Shown here in pieces: positions 12,560 to 21,965 of a DNA stretch of 64,000 nucleotides. The notes below the pieces were generated by a model that saw nothing but the letters and a program-made list of their open reading frames with translations, was not told the DNA's origin and made no database searches. Every line of letters begins with the position of its first letter. Positions within the stretch are counted from its first letter, which is position 1. Location: NCBI RefSeq assembly GCF_028372415.1, contig NC_092877.1:250309510-250373509 (forward strand), given 5' to 3'. The position numbers and the translations under genes were made by a program. This DNA is from Notamacropus eugenii (taxonomy: Eukaryota; Chordata; Mammalia; Diprotodontia; Macropodidae).

Positions 12560-12682
12560 AAAGAAAAAATGAAAGAGAGAGAGAGAAAGGAAAGAAGGAA
12601 GGAAGGAAGGAAGGAAGGAAGGAAGGAAGGAAGGAAGGAAGGAAGGAAGGAAGGAAGGAAGGAGGGAAGGAAGGAAGGAAGA
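12560..12682 (+). repeat. (GGAA)n microsatellite with GA-rich lead-in
   Basis: About 20 GGAA/GAAG units run almost unbroken from 12594 to 12680, preceded by GA/AAAG repeats from 12553. It directly abuts the L1 3' fragment that starts at about 12685. The polypurine strand could form triplex DNA. Confidence 0.95.
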
Positions 12683-12684
12683 AC

Positions 12685-13430
12685 TAGGAAGATGATAAAT
12701 GTTGGAGAGTGTGTGGGAGATTTGGAACACTAATTCATTGTTGGTGGACCTGTAAGCTGATCCAACCATTCTGGAAAGCAATTTGGAACTATATTCAAAG
12801 GGTTACAAAAATATGCATACCCTTTGACCCAGCAATATTGCTTCTGGGACTGTATCCTCAAGAGATCATAAAAATAGGAAAAGGTCCCACATGTACAAAA
12901 ATATTTATAGCAGCCCTCTTTGTGGTGGCCAAAAACTGGAAATCAAGGGGATGTCCATTAATTGGGGAATGACTGAATAAGTTATGGTATAGTAATGTAA
13001 TGGAATACTATGGTGCTATAAGAAATGATGAACAGGAAGACTTCAGAGAGGCCTGGAAAGATTTATATGATCTGATGCTGAGTGAAAGGCGCAGAACCAG
13101 GAGAACTCCATGCACAGCAATGACCACAGTGTGTGAGAGCTTTTTCTTGTAGACCTGGAACTTCCTTACATAAATGGATGCTAAATGCAGTGAGTGGAAC
13201 CAGATCATTGTACACAGTAATGTCAAGAACATTTGACTTAGCTCTTCTCAGGAATATGATGATCTAAGATTATTCTAAAAAACATAATTGAAAAAGCCAT
13301 CTACATCCAGAAAAAGAACTATGGAATCTGAATCCAAATGGAAGCATATTATTTTCACATTTTTTAGCATTTCTTTCTCTTTTTATATCCAGTTGAATTT
13401 CCAGTCTATTAGGATGATGTGACATGCAAA
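12685..13430 (+). mobile_element. 5'-truncated L1, 3' end
   Basis: Matches the ORF2 end and 3'UTR of the first L1 (4460-5050) closely, including CGRFGTLIHCWWTCKLIQPFW in the translated frame 12709-12972 (CysHis-type C-terminal motif), 'gacccagcaatattgcttctgg', and 'ccacatgtacaaaaatatttata'. It contains only the last part of ORF2. It appears less diverged from the first L1 than the copies at 54-58 kb, so it is perhaps younger. Confidence 0.9.
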
Positions 13431-13734
13431 TAATTATAGTAAAACACCTCCACCTGCCTCAATTTATTCACTTCCCCAGCCCAGGACTTAGGTTGGAGTT
13501 TGCCATCTTTGGAGTTAGTCATCTTTGAGTTCCTTTTACCTCTATCTACTCAGTAGCTGAGTTCTTTCATGTCTACATCCACAGTATCTCTTGCATTTTC
13601 TTTTCTTTATGTTCCTGTGGCTTCCACCTTATTTAAGTGATGCATACTCTTTCCCTGCAGATATATCTTATGCATGAGACAAAGAAAAAGTAGGACATCA
13701 GGTTGGAAGGGAATAATCACTCTGAAGCCAGGAG
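13431..13734. other. No recognisable feature
   Basis: Pyrimidine-rich sequence with no ORF or named repeat that I can support. Confidence 0.4.
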
Positions 13735-14010
13735 GATCCAGGCTACTTCTTAAACAGGCCTATTCAATGAATGGGCATTACCTCACCCTAAGTGAGTACC
13801 TAAAAAGTCCTTGGTCTAAAGGGGACAAGGTCTCCCAGTGCATGCTGGGTCATTTCCAGTCATCCTGATGAATCAGAGGGCTCTGGAGAAGAAGTGAGGG
13901 TGATGACCTTGCACAGTCCTCCCTCACTCAAAACAAAGTCAAGTGCAAGCAATGCCATGATTTCTGTGAGTATATGAATGTGTGTGGGTTCTGCAATGAA
14001 GGATGAACAC
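13735..14010 (+). mobile_element. Marsupial RTE-tailed SINE
   Basis: The block order 'gcctattcaatgaatgggcattacctcaccctaag', 'cccagtgcatgctgggtcat', 'ttccagtcatcctgatga', and 'cctccctcactcaaaacaaagtcaagtgcaag' is the mirror of the - strand copy at 17757-18045 and shares its tail with 44455-44610. It ends near 'gaaggatgaacacaacaac', followed by a CA/TA microsatellite that probably grew from its tail. Confidence 0.75.
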
Positions 14011-14145
14011 AACAACATATATATTCTCTCTCTGCATATATATGTACACATATACATATACACACAAGCACACATATTCACACACAAATACATGTGTGTC
14101 TATATTCACAAACACACATATATGTATACATGTGTGTATTCAAGT
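14011..14145. repeat. CA/TA-rich microsatellite
   Basis: Imperfect (CA)n/(TATG)n sequence, including 'acacatatacatatacacac' and 'acacacatatatgtatac'. Short ORFs here (YMYTYTYTHKHTY-type) are artefacts of the repeat. Confidence 0.85.
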
Positions 14146-15301
14146 TATTATTAACAGATTTTTGTTTGTATTGGGTCCCAAAATATCTACCTTATATTAC
14201 TACTTCCCAATGAAATCTTGGAGCATTTACATAGTAATTCAAGGCCATGCTAAATGGAACATCATTCAATATACTTCTTTAAGATGAGGACGAACCTTTT
14301 AAAACCATTATTTGAGACATGATTCTCCATTCATCATATTTTCTTAGTTTTTGGTGGAAAAAATAATGTGAATAAAAGCAATCTTTTGCTGAAGAATCAA
14401 GTGTACTCATTTACTTTGTCCATTGGCTTTATATTATTTAGGAAAATTGGCCCTACTTGATTTGGTCTTTTATAATATTTTCAGATGATTTTCCAGTGGC
14501 TCATACTCATTCATAAAATTCACTAGACTTTCTCAAATATGGTAAAAACCTTAGGTAAACTGTATCCTTAGAGTGAGAGTTATTACATATTGGAGTTTGG
14601 TCAATAGCTAAACAATTAACTTGATTCCATAATTGTTATGGAATTAGTTCTTTAGATACTGATAGATGTTTCAGATTCAACCCAAGTAGATAAAAAAATT
14701 ATAGATGATATCACACAAAATCCTACAGCAGAAGGCAGAAAATATAACATATCTGCTTCTTGGTGACTTGTATCTTCATCATTCTCACAAATTCTGACCA
14801 ATGGTGACATTCTCTCAGGATCTGTTAGGGTATAGTTCCCCAGAATGTAAGTTAGTGCCATGTTCTTTTGAAGTTTTGTACTTATATTTTACATTATTTT
14901 TTCTTAATAGCCTATGAGCAATCACTTCTTGTTGCCATCAGTAGAAATTATATTAGTTGCCTCTGTCCTTCTTCCTACTTTGCTGCTTCTGATCTATCAT
15001 AACCTTTGAAACTACATAGCCTTGCCAGATGACTATTTTGAAGTAATTAGGGTCTGAAAAATACTTCAGGTCTTGAATAAAGCCTCTGAGCTTTGGAGAA
15101 CAGATTATTTTTAACCTCTGTTTTTACTGTTCCATGAAATTCTGTTGACTTTTTGCTTTATAGTTATGTTCTGATGGACAAAATATCACAGCATTTCATG
15201 CCCATACATGCAGGGAATTTATCAACCTAATATAGTGAACTCTGCCTCCAACACAGAGCTTTATCAACTGTCATCTTAAAGCAATTTTCATCCCCCCCCC
15301 C

Positions 15302-15342
<41 letters not shown>

Positions 15343-16520
15343 GCATATACTCATAAATAATGATATTGAAAGAGGAAGCATTTTCCTCTGTACTTTCCTT
15401 ATCCCAAATTATGTGATAATCGTTTAAAACACTTTTCAGGGCTCACATGCCACTATTATTATCAGTCAGCTTTGAGAGCTGACAGTTTAAGCAAGGAATG
15501 CTACAATATTTCAGTGATATTTTGCTGATTCAAGAATCATAGCAATAGCATCCTAAATAATGCATAGGTAGTAGATGAATTTGGAAGGGAAAAATCTGAG
15601 GCTACTTGAAGTAAACTAAATAAAATAAAACCACAGATTTGGCAGCTTAGAAATTTTAAAAATGGCCTCTTAGTCTTGGTCTGTGATTATACATAGAGCC
15701 ATGCATTTTCTTCCATGACTTTCTGCCTATTCTGACATTCTCATCAAAATGGACCTTGGTATCATCTCACTAATGTCTCAAATGAAGGAATTCTAAGAAA
15801 TTTTCAGCTAGTCTCCCATCCTCTGAATATACACTGGTTATAATTTCACAATATTTCTTCCTAGGGAAGTCAAGTATGTTAAACCACTTTGAAAGAAAAG
15901 AGAAGTGTGAGTCAATTAATTTTAATATTATCTTATACTTATGCATAATTTTTCTCCTGTAATTGCAGATAGCAGGTCGTATATTAATGTTAATTTTGTC
16001 ATCATCATCAGCAACAACAGTGTCATTCTTTGAAGCTGTCTTGTTCTCATCGTTTTTTGTGATCAGATTCCTGGGACAAGTCTTTACTTTTCTATTATTG
16101 TTTTATAGTAAATATGCTCTATATAAATAAATAAATAGTGAAAATTGTTTTTTTCTTTTTAGGTCATTGAAGGCTGACTCATTGTCTTCTTACATCCACC
16201 AAATCAGAAGGCTTCAGACTTCATTTGGTTGGAAATTTTTATGTTATTAGTGTACTAGGGAGTTGAATGGGAAGAGGCAGAGGTCAGTCAGGTGCTAGGA
16301 ACAATTTGCCACCTTTTGGGGATAATAATTTTGTAAAGTTGAGGACATCCAGGTGAATGTTAGTTCTATCACATGTTTAACTACTGCTTTAATCTTGAGG
16401 AAAGTAGTTTCTTTTGCTTGTTTGCTTGTTATTACATAAAATCCATATTTTCCTCTTTGCAATTTCTACCCATTACTCCTAGTAAGAACCACTGAAGATA
16501 AGTAGAATAAATCTAATGCC
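14146..16520. other. Intergenic, unidentified
   Basis: AT-rich sequence without coding signal. It contains a C-run plus (CA)n microsatellite at 15293-15342 and a short CAT/CAA-rich patch at about 16000-16022. Nothing else can be named. Confidence 0.4.
15293..15342. repeat. C-run followed by (CA)n microsatellite
   Basis: About ten C residues, then CTCTCTCAC and about 15 CA units. Simple sequence repeat, likely length-polymorphic. Confidence 0.95.
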
Positions 16521-16529
16521 TCTTGTACA

Positions 16530-16850
16530 TGACAAATCCTCAAATATTTGAAGTCAGCTATCTTGTCCCCTGTAAGTTATCCCTTTTCCAACCTGAATGT
16601 CCATGGTCCTTCATCTATTTCTCAAATAGCATAAACTTGAGGCCATTAAATTGCCCTCCTCTGGATACTCTTCAATTCACCAACATCCTACCTAATGTAC
16701 GGTGGCCAAAATTGAACACAATACCCTATATGTGTTCAAACTAGGGTTGAGAATGGCAGCTGGTCACTTCCTGAGTCCTGCCTAATGTGACAGCACAAGT
16801 TAAGATAGTATTAGCTTACTTACTGTACTAACCACTAAAAATAAAGTCCA
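16530..16850 (-). mobile_element. Ancient CR1/L3-clade LINE remnant (tentative)
   Basis: The + strand reads 'attgccctcctctggatactcttcaattcaccaacatcctacctaatgt', then 'ggccaaaattgaacacaatac', then 'agatagtattagctta'. This order resembles the antisense of the amniote CR1/L3 repeat ('ccctcctctggacactctcca...atgtccttc...tggtgcccagaactgaacacagtactcc...gatcgcattagc'). The match is from memory and the copy is diverged, so an old LTR family remains possible. Confidence 0.45.
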
Positions 16851-17209
16851 AAATTTCCAACCTCCTTTCCAGTCTAGTGAAATAGAGTATAAATATAGAC
16901 TTCTGATATTTATTATAAGCTTTCATTATTTAATGATTTGTGCTTGTCACTAGTATTCATAAGAAGTATTAAATAAACTTGATTAGTTTTGGTATTATTG
17001 ATATTTCAACCTCCAAAAGATTAAAAATATCGCTATGATTAAATAATTTACCATTGATCAAATCACTCAATTGTTAATAAAATAATTATGAAGTTGATTG
17101 CATGAGTGGCATGTAGAATTTTATGGTTGATGATTCTGAGAGTGCTTCTATGATGTTCTTCCTAAAAATATTTTCCCCGAGGCTCTTAATTCTACATATA
17201 CTTTTTGTC

Positions 17210-17640
17210 AGTATATAGGCAAAGTTGCAATGGGAAGAGTACTTGTCTAAGAGTCAAAAGGTTTGTGTTCATATTTTAAGTAATAATGATTTTTTACTTT
17301 ATCGCTGCATAAAAGACACACAATCTCTTAGAGCCTTAGCTTCCTTTACACTTTAAGACATTTAAAAATCTTTGAAATTAGAAAAAAAAAACACTCATAG
17401 AAGCTGTTGTGAAGAAAGTACTTTTTAAAAACTTGATGTGCTATATAAACTATATTTTCTTCATGGATGTCATCACAGACATAGTGCTAGAGGGGACCAC
17501 ATAGGCTACAAAATCCAATTTCTTCATGTTATACATAGTGATAATGATTCTAGAGTAGGAAGCACGATTTATTTAAGCTCACAAAGTAGTGTAATTTGAA
17601 CATAGGTCCTCTTATTTCAAAGTCAGACTTTTTTTCCCCA
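17210..17640 (+). mobile_element. Two degraded MIR/THER1-type CORE-SINE pieces
   Basis: 17210-17460 has the order of a MIR-type tRNA-derived SINE ('gcaatgggaagagtacttgtctaagagtcaaaaggtttgtgttc', 'cacaatctcttagagccttagcttcctt'). 17480-17640 resembles the related 'ctagaggggacc.ca.aggctacaaaatcca...aagctcacaaagtagtg.aatttgaacataggtcctc' type. Both are old copies with many changes. Confidence 0.45.
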
Positions 17641-17756
17641 CTATGCTATATAATATTGATGATGATAATAGCCAGACCAGATAAGGGTATACTTTTTTCA
17701 AAGAAAAATTATCAGATTTTTGAGCAGAATGTTCCTTTTAAGTTTATTATTTGTGT

Positions 17757-18045
17757 CTGTGTTTATCCTTCATTCTCGAAGAGGATCATGACATCAAGAT
17801 GATTACATGACTTTGCAGTTGACTTTGATTTGAGTGAGAGAGGGCTGTGCCAGATCACCAGTCTCACTTTCTTCTCTTGAACCGACTGAGTCCAGTGATC
17901 TGATATTCATCAGGATGACTGGAGATGGCCCAGGATACAATGAGAGACCCTGGCCCTTTAAGGCTAAGGTCTTATTATATTCTCACTTTGAGTAAGATAC
18001 ACCCATTCAATGAGTAGACTTCTTTAAGTTACACAAGGGATGGTC
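17757..18045 (-). mobile_element. Marsupial RTE-tailed SINE
   Basis: Reverse complement of the 13735-14010 type. It begins (on +) with 'tgtttatccttcattctcgaagaggatcatgacatc', then 'cagttgactttgatttgagtgagagagggctgtgc', 'gatctgatattcatcagg', and 'cattcaatgagtagacttct'. The tail matches the RTE-like tail of the copies at 12360-12537 and 44455-44610. Confidence 0.75.
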
Positions 18046-18054
18046 CCTTTAATA

Positions 18055-18255
18055 AAAAATTTCAAAGTAGAAGGGGAAGACCTTCAGGGTTCATGGGTAA
18101 AAAGAGAAACAATTACTATTTAGTTATTACATTCATTCTGTGCTAGTGGGTGGGGACTTTTTGGCCAGATTATAAGCTCCAGAGTGAATTGGGTTTAAGG
18201 CTTGATCTTTGAGCAAGAAATGTAGTCAGTAAATTCAAAGGGATAAAAGGTAACT
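18055..18255. repeat. Unclassified dispersed repeat, copy 2
   Basis: Matches 12035-12250 block by block ('ccttcagggt', 'aaagagaaacaattactattta', 'attataagctccagagtgaat', 'ggtttaaggcttgatctttgag'). Same orientation as copy 1. Family unknown. Confidence 0.55.
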
Positions 18256-18284
18256 TTTGTCCATGGAGTTTGCCTTCCTGTGGG

Positions 18285-18420
18285 TAGAACACAAGGAAAG
18301 GAGAAGAGAGGAGAGGAGAGGAAAGGAGAGGAGAGGAGAGGAAGGGAGGGTAAGAGAGGGGGGAGGAGAGGGGGAGAGGAGAGAAGGGGAGGGGAGGAAA
18401 AGGGAGGGGAGGGAAGAAGA
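18285..18420 (+). repeat. Polypurine (GGAGA)n tract with G-quadruplex motif
   Basis: About 130 bases of almost pure purine built from GGAGA/GGGGA units. Bases 18386-18413 hold five G-runs of 3-4 with short loops, which fits the usual G4 rule. The two ORFs over it (RREERRGKERRGEEG and its antisense) are repeat artefacts. Confidence 0.9.
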
Positions 18421-18423
18421 TGA

Positions 18424-20225
18424 CCTGAAATTTAGACCAAGGCAAAGAGAAGGAGAATCTTACACAAAATCCCAACCGTGGGACAGGCCTTCCCCAGAAG
18501 GGGGCCAACATTATACTCTGAGCCACAATCCCTCACATCATTCAACCAATACTCTGCAGACAGGAGAGTTCAATGGAGGAAGAGCACAAGCAAAATTAGG
18601 CTAAAATGCCCCCCAAATATGGCCAGGTCACAATAGATGAATGGTCAGCCCAAATCCACTCAGGATTAAATCATTAACAGTAAGGGGAAAAAGGATTGGC
18701 TGTGGCAGAGAGAACATAAATCTTTCCCCACACTGCATGTCTGTTTAGGATAATGCCACTGCTTCCAAGGAAAGCAGCAGAGGAAGGAGAAAAAATTAAG
18801 AAACAGGCAAAGAGAAGGAGAATTCTCTAAAAGTGTCATCCATGAGATAGTCCTTCACAGCAGGGGGACCTTCATTGCACTCTCAGTCAGATTGCCTCAA
18901 CCACTGTTGCCAGCACTGGTGACTGTTGCCAGCAACATTATGAGAACTTAGACATGCTATTGATGGAAAAAGAGAGCTGAATTAAGCCAAAATATCCCTG
19001 AAGTGTGTGCCCCATCACAAAACGGGAATGGATAGGCCAAATCCATCCAGAATTCAACGATTCACAGAAGGGGGCCTAGAATGGGCTGCAGCAGAGAAAG
19101 TAGAACTCTACCCACTCACAGCAAGTCTGCTCAGGATAATGTCAGTATTTACAGGGAAAGCATCAGAGACAGGAGAAGGACCTGAAATCTAGACCCAGGA
19201 AAAGATAAGGAGAATCTTCCACAAAATTCCATCCACAGGACAGGCGTTCACATCAGGGAGATCAGCATTATCCTCTGAGCCAGAAACCCTCACATCAATC
19301 CACCAATACTCTACAGACAGTAGAAAGTGCAATAGAGGAAAAGCACAGACAAAACTAGACTAAAATATCCCTAATATATGCCCCACATCACAGTAGATAA
19401 ATGGTCAGCCCAAATCTACCCAGGATTCTATCATTCACAGTAAGGGATGTGAACACTGACCCTGGCAGAGAGAGCAGAAAATTTTCCCACACTGCATGTC
19501 TCCCCTAGACAATGCCACTGCTTACATGGAAAGCAGAAGAGGCAGAAGGGACTGAAATCTAGAAACAGACAAATAGAAAATTGTCATTCATGAAATAGGT
19601 CATCACAGTGGGGCTGGGGGGGTCCTTCATTGCACTCTAAGCCAAATTCCCTCACCTCTATCCAACAACACTATGAGAGCTTACAAACTCCAGTGGTGGA
19701 GAAGTAGAGCAGAATTAGGACAAAAATACCCCCAAAGTGTGCCTGAGGTCCTGGGATGACATGCAGTGTGGGAAAAGATTTCTGCTCATTCTGCCAGAGC
19801 CAATCCTTACACTCCTTACTGTGAATGATTGAATTCTGGGTGGATTTGGGATGACCATTCACCTATTGTGACCTGGGCCATATCTTGGGGGCATTTTAGC
19901 CTAGTTTTGCCTGTGCTTTTCCTCCATTGAACTGTCTACTGTCTATAGAGTATTGGTGGATTGATGTGAGGGATTCTGGCACACAATATAAGGTAAGTCC
20001 CCCTGCTGTGAAGGCCTGTAACATGGATGGAATTTTGTGGACGATTCTCCTTATCTTTGCTTGGGTCTAGATTTCAGGTGATGTTTCTTCCTCTCCTGCT
20101 TTCCAGGGATGCCGTGGCATTGTCCTGAGCAGAATTGTTATGAGTGGGTAGAGTTCTGCTACAGCACATCCTAGGCCCTATTACTGTGAATGCTTGAATT
20201 CTGGGGAATTTGGCCTCTACAAGTT
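18424..20225. repeat. Tandem array of about 370-bp units (about 760-bp dimers) with an inverted arm
   Basis: The landmark 'caaagagaaggagaat' and its variants recur at about 18440, 18806, 19198 and 19566, a spacing of 366, 392 and 368. Copies 1 and 3 share blocks ('ccaccaatactct.cagacag') that differ from copies 2 and 4 ('ccttcattgcactct', 'cattatgagaactta'), so the larger unit is a dimer of about 758-760 bp. Each unit ends with 'gcatgtct....ataatgcca.tgctta...ggaaagca'. From about 19742 the same sequence runs in reverse complement to about 20225 (for example 'gacatgcagtgtgggaaa', 'tagagtattggtggattgatgtgaggg'). No ORF of note is present. I do not recognise it as a named element; satellite-like DNA or the tandem-repeat part of a larger transposon are both possible. 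Confidence 0.85.
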
Positions 20226-20254
20226 TAGTAAAGTTGGTAAAACAGGATGGTAAA

Positions 20255-20525
20255 ACCAAGAAGGAAGAAAGAGAATGAACATTTATTAAGCCCCTACTAA
20301 GTGTTAGATATTATGCTAAGAAGTTTACAAAGTTCTTTCATTTGATCCTAAGAACCCTGGGAAGTATCTGTTGTTATTTTTTCCTTTTTAGAATTGAGAA
20401 AACTGGAGTAGATAGAAGTTAAATGGTTTGACCAAGGTCACATAGTTAATAATTGTCTAAGGCTAGATATGAATTCAGGTCTTCCTGTCTCTGGGCATAG
20501 CAGTCTATCTATTGCACCACCTAGA
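20255..20525 (-). mobile_element. MIR-type (MAR1-like) CORE-SINE
   Basis: Reads on + as 'gaacatttattaagcccctactaagtgttagatattatgct', 'gagaaaactggag', 'tgaccaaggtcacatagtta', 'tgaattcaggtcttcctgtctctgggc', and 'ctattgcaccacctag'. These are the 3' tail, CORE and reversed tRNA head of this SINE type on the - strand. Confidence 0.85.
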
Positions 20526-21695
20526 TATTTTCTTACAATAGAGATTAGTTATCCCTGAAAGATAATAAAGTTCTGACTGACTTCTTGCCTCCTTTTATGG
20601 AGTTTTCCTGGTCACCAAAAGGCATAAAAGGTCTACTCACACGGACTTGGTTCCTTTCTGACTTGGTGGATTTCTGAAGACCAGAGCAATAGCCTTAACC
20701 TGCCCTGCTGACCTTACAACTTTCCATATGGAGACAAAGGAGATAGGCCACTTCTAAATAATATATACTCTTTTGCATTCTTGTTGCATGTCCTCATCCT
20801 ATTGGGGCAAATTAAAACTTTACGTTAATTGTTCAGCATCTTTGAAGTACTTCATTTAATTCTCATATCAAAACTGAGTAGGATCCTAGCATTAAGCCTG
20901 CCCTTAACATTTGACATAGTTAGAAACTGAGACAAAACCACACATTCTCTTGACTCACAAAATAGTTGAGTTGGGGGAAACAGTGCTATAATTAAGGAAA
21001 ATAGGGTGTTTGGATGACAGGACACTACATGGCTCCTTGTTGGGAGCTCTTCTAAACCTGTCAAAGTCTAGTATTCCTGGTTGTGGAGAGTTCTTCAGAA
21101 ATTCAACTGCTGGTACATTAAAAGTGAACTGTCTCAGCATATTTTGCAACTAGAGATAGAGCTCTTAGGTTTCAGAAATTATGCAATGGAAACCAAAAGG
21201 CATGTAAGGGAGTTGCTTCCCATAAAGGTGAAACGATCCCTTTTGATGGAGATGGGGACTGATAGGCCAGGGACCTACCTTATGGTCTGTCTCTGACCTA
21301 AAGCTTCTTGCCATGCTGAAATCTAGACTGTGAGAAAGGAGAAGGAGAAAGTGAGAAAGATTTCTTCTGCTCTGAAGCAGCAGGTGGTCTGTGAGTGGAC
21401 ATTTTTCTATCTGGGACCTAGAGTGGTTGCAGAAGTTCAAAAAGAAATTTGATGAAATGTTGGAGCAATGGTTCTTGAGGGCATGGAATGATGGGCTCCT
21501 TGGTGAGAACCACACTGCAGAAAAATTCCAGATGCTGCAGGATTTCTCAGATGACATGCTTTTATAGAATCAATAAGATTTATCAGAGCTTCCAGTGGAG
21601 AATACTCTCTGTCCCTTTCTGGGGGGCGGAGAATTGATAAGATGATCAGTTACTTACAAAGATGTAAAGAAGAATTCTCAGTTGAAGCCAGCTCT
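20526..21695. other. Unidentified stretch with weak coding-like ORFs
   Basis: No named repeat. Within 21081-21570 one + frame gives a 71-codon ORF (MWRVLQKFNCWYIKSELSQ...). A second + frame gives FDEMLEQWFLRAWNDGLLGE then FQMLQDFSDDML up to 21567, and the - strand has a 130-codon ORF. I recognise none of them. A decayed retrocopy or the ORF of an old element are the options I would test first; chance is also possible. Confidence 0.35.
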
Positions 21696-21699
21696 CAGG

Positions 21700-21965
21700 C
21701 CTAGTGGATAGCACACTGGGTCTGGAATCAGGAACGACAAGTTCAAATCTAACCTTAGACACTGACTAGCTCTGTGACCTTTGGGCAAGTCATCCAAGGA
21801 AAGACTCTGTTTGCCTCACCTTTCCTCATGTGAAAAATATGGATAATAATAACACCTACGCCCCACATTTGTTATGAGGATCAGATGAGATAATATTTGT
21901 AAAGCATTTAGTTCAGTACCTGATGCACAATAGGTGCTATATAAATGTAATGCAATTGTTAACAT
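21700..21965 (+). mobile_element. MIR-type (MAR1-like) CORE-SINE
   Basis: Shows the tRNA-derived head ('ctagtggatagcacactgggtctggaatcaggaa'), the A/B-box-like middle ('gttcaaatct', 'actagctctgtgacctttgggcaagtca'), the CORE ('gtttgcctcacctttcctcatgtgaaaaat') and the tail ('gatgagataatatttgtaaagcattta...ataggtgctatataaatg'). Confidence 0.9.

Noticed and set aside
12545-12781. ORF of repeated LPSF units on the - strand
   Set aside because: Translation of the GGAA microsatellite.
18170-18604. 118- and 115-codon ORFs on opposite strands
   Set aside because: Both come from the polypurine tract (SSPLLSSPLL and RREERRGKE runs).
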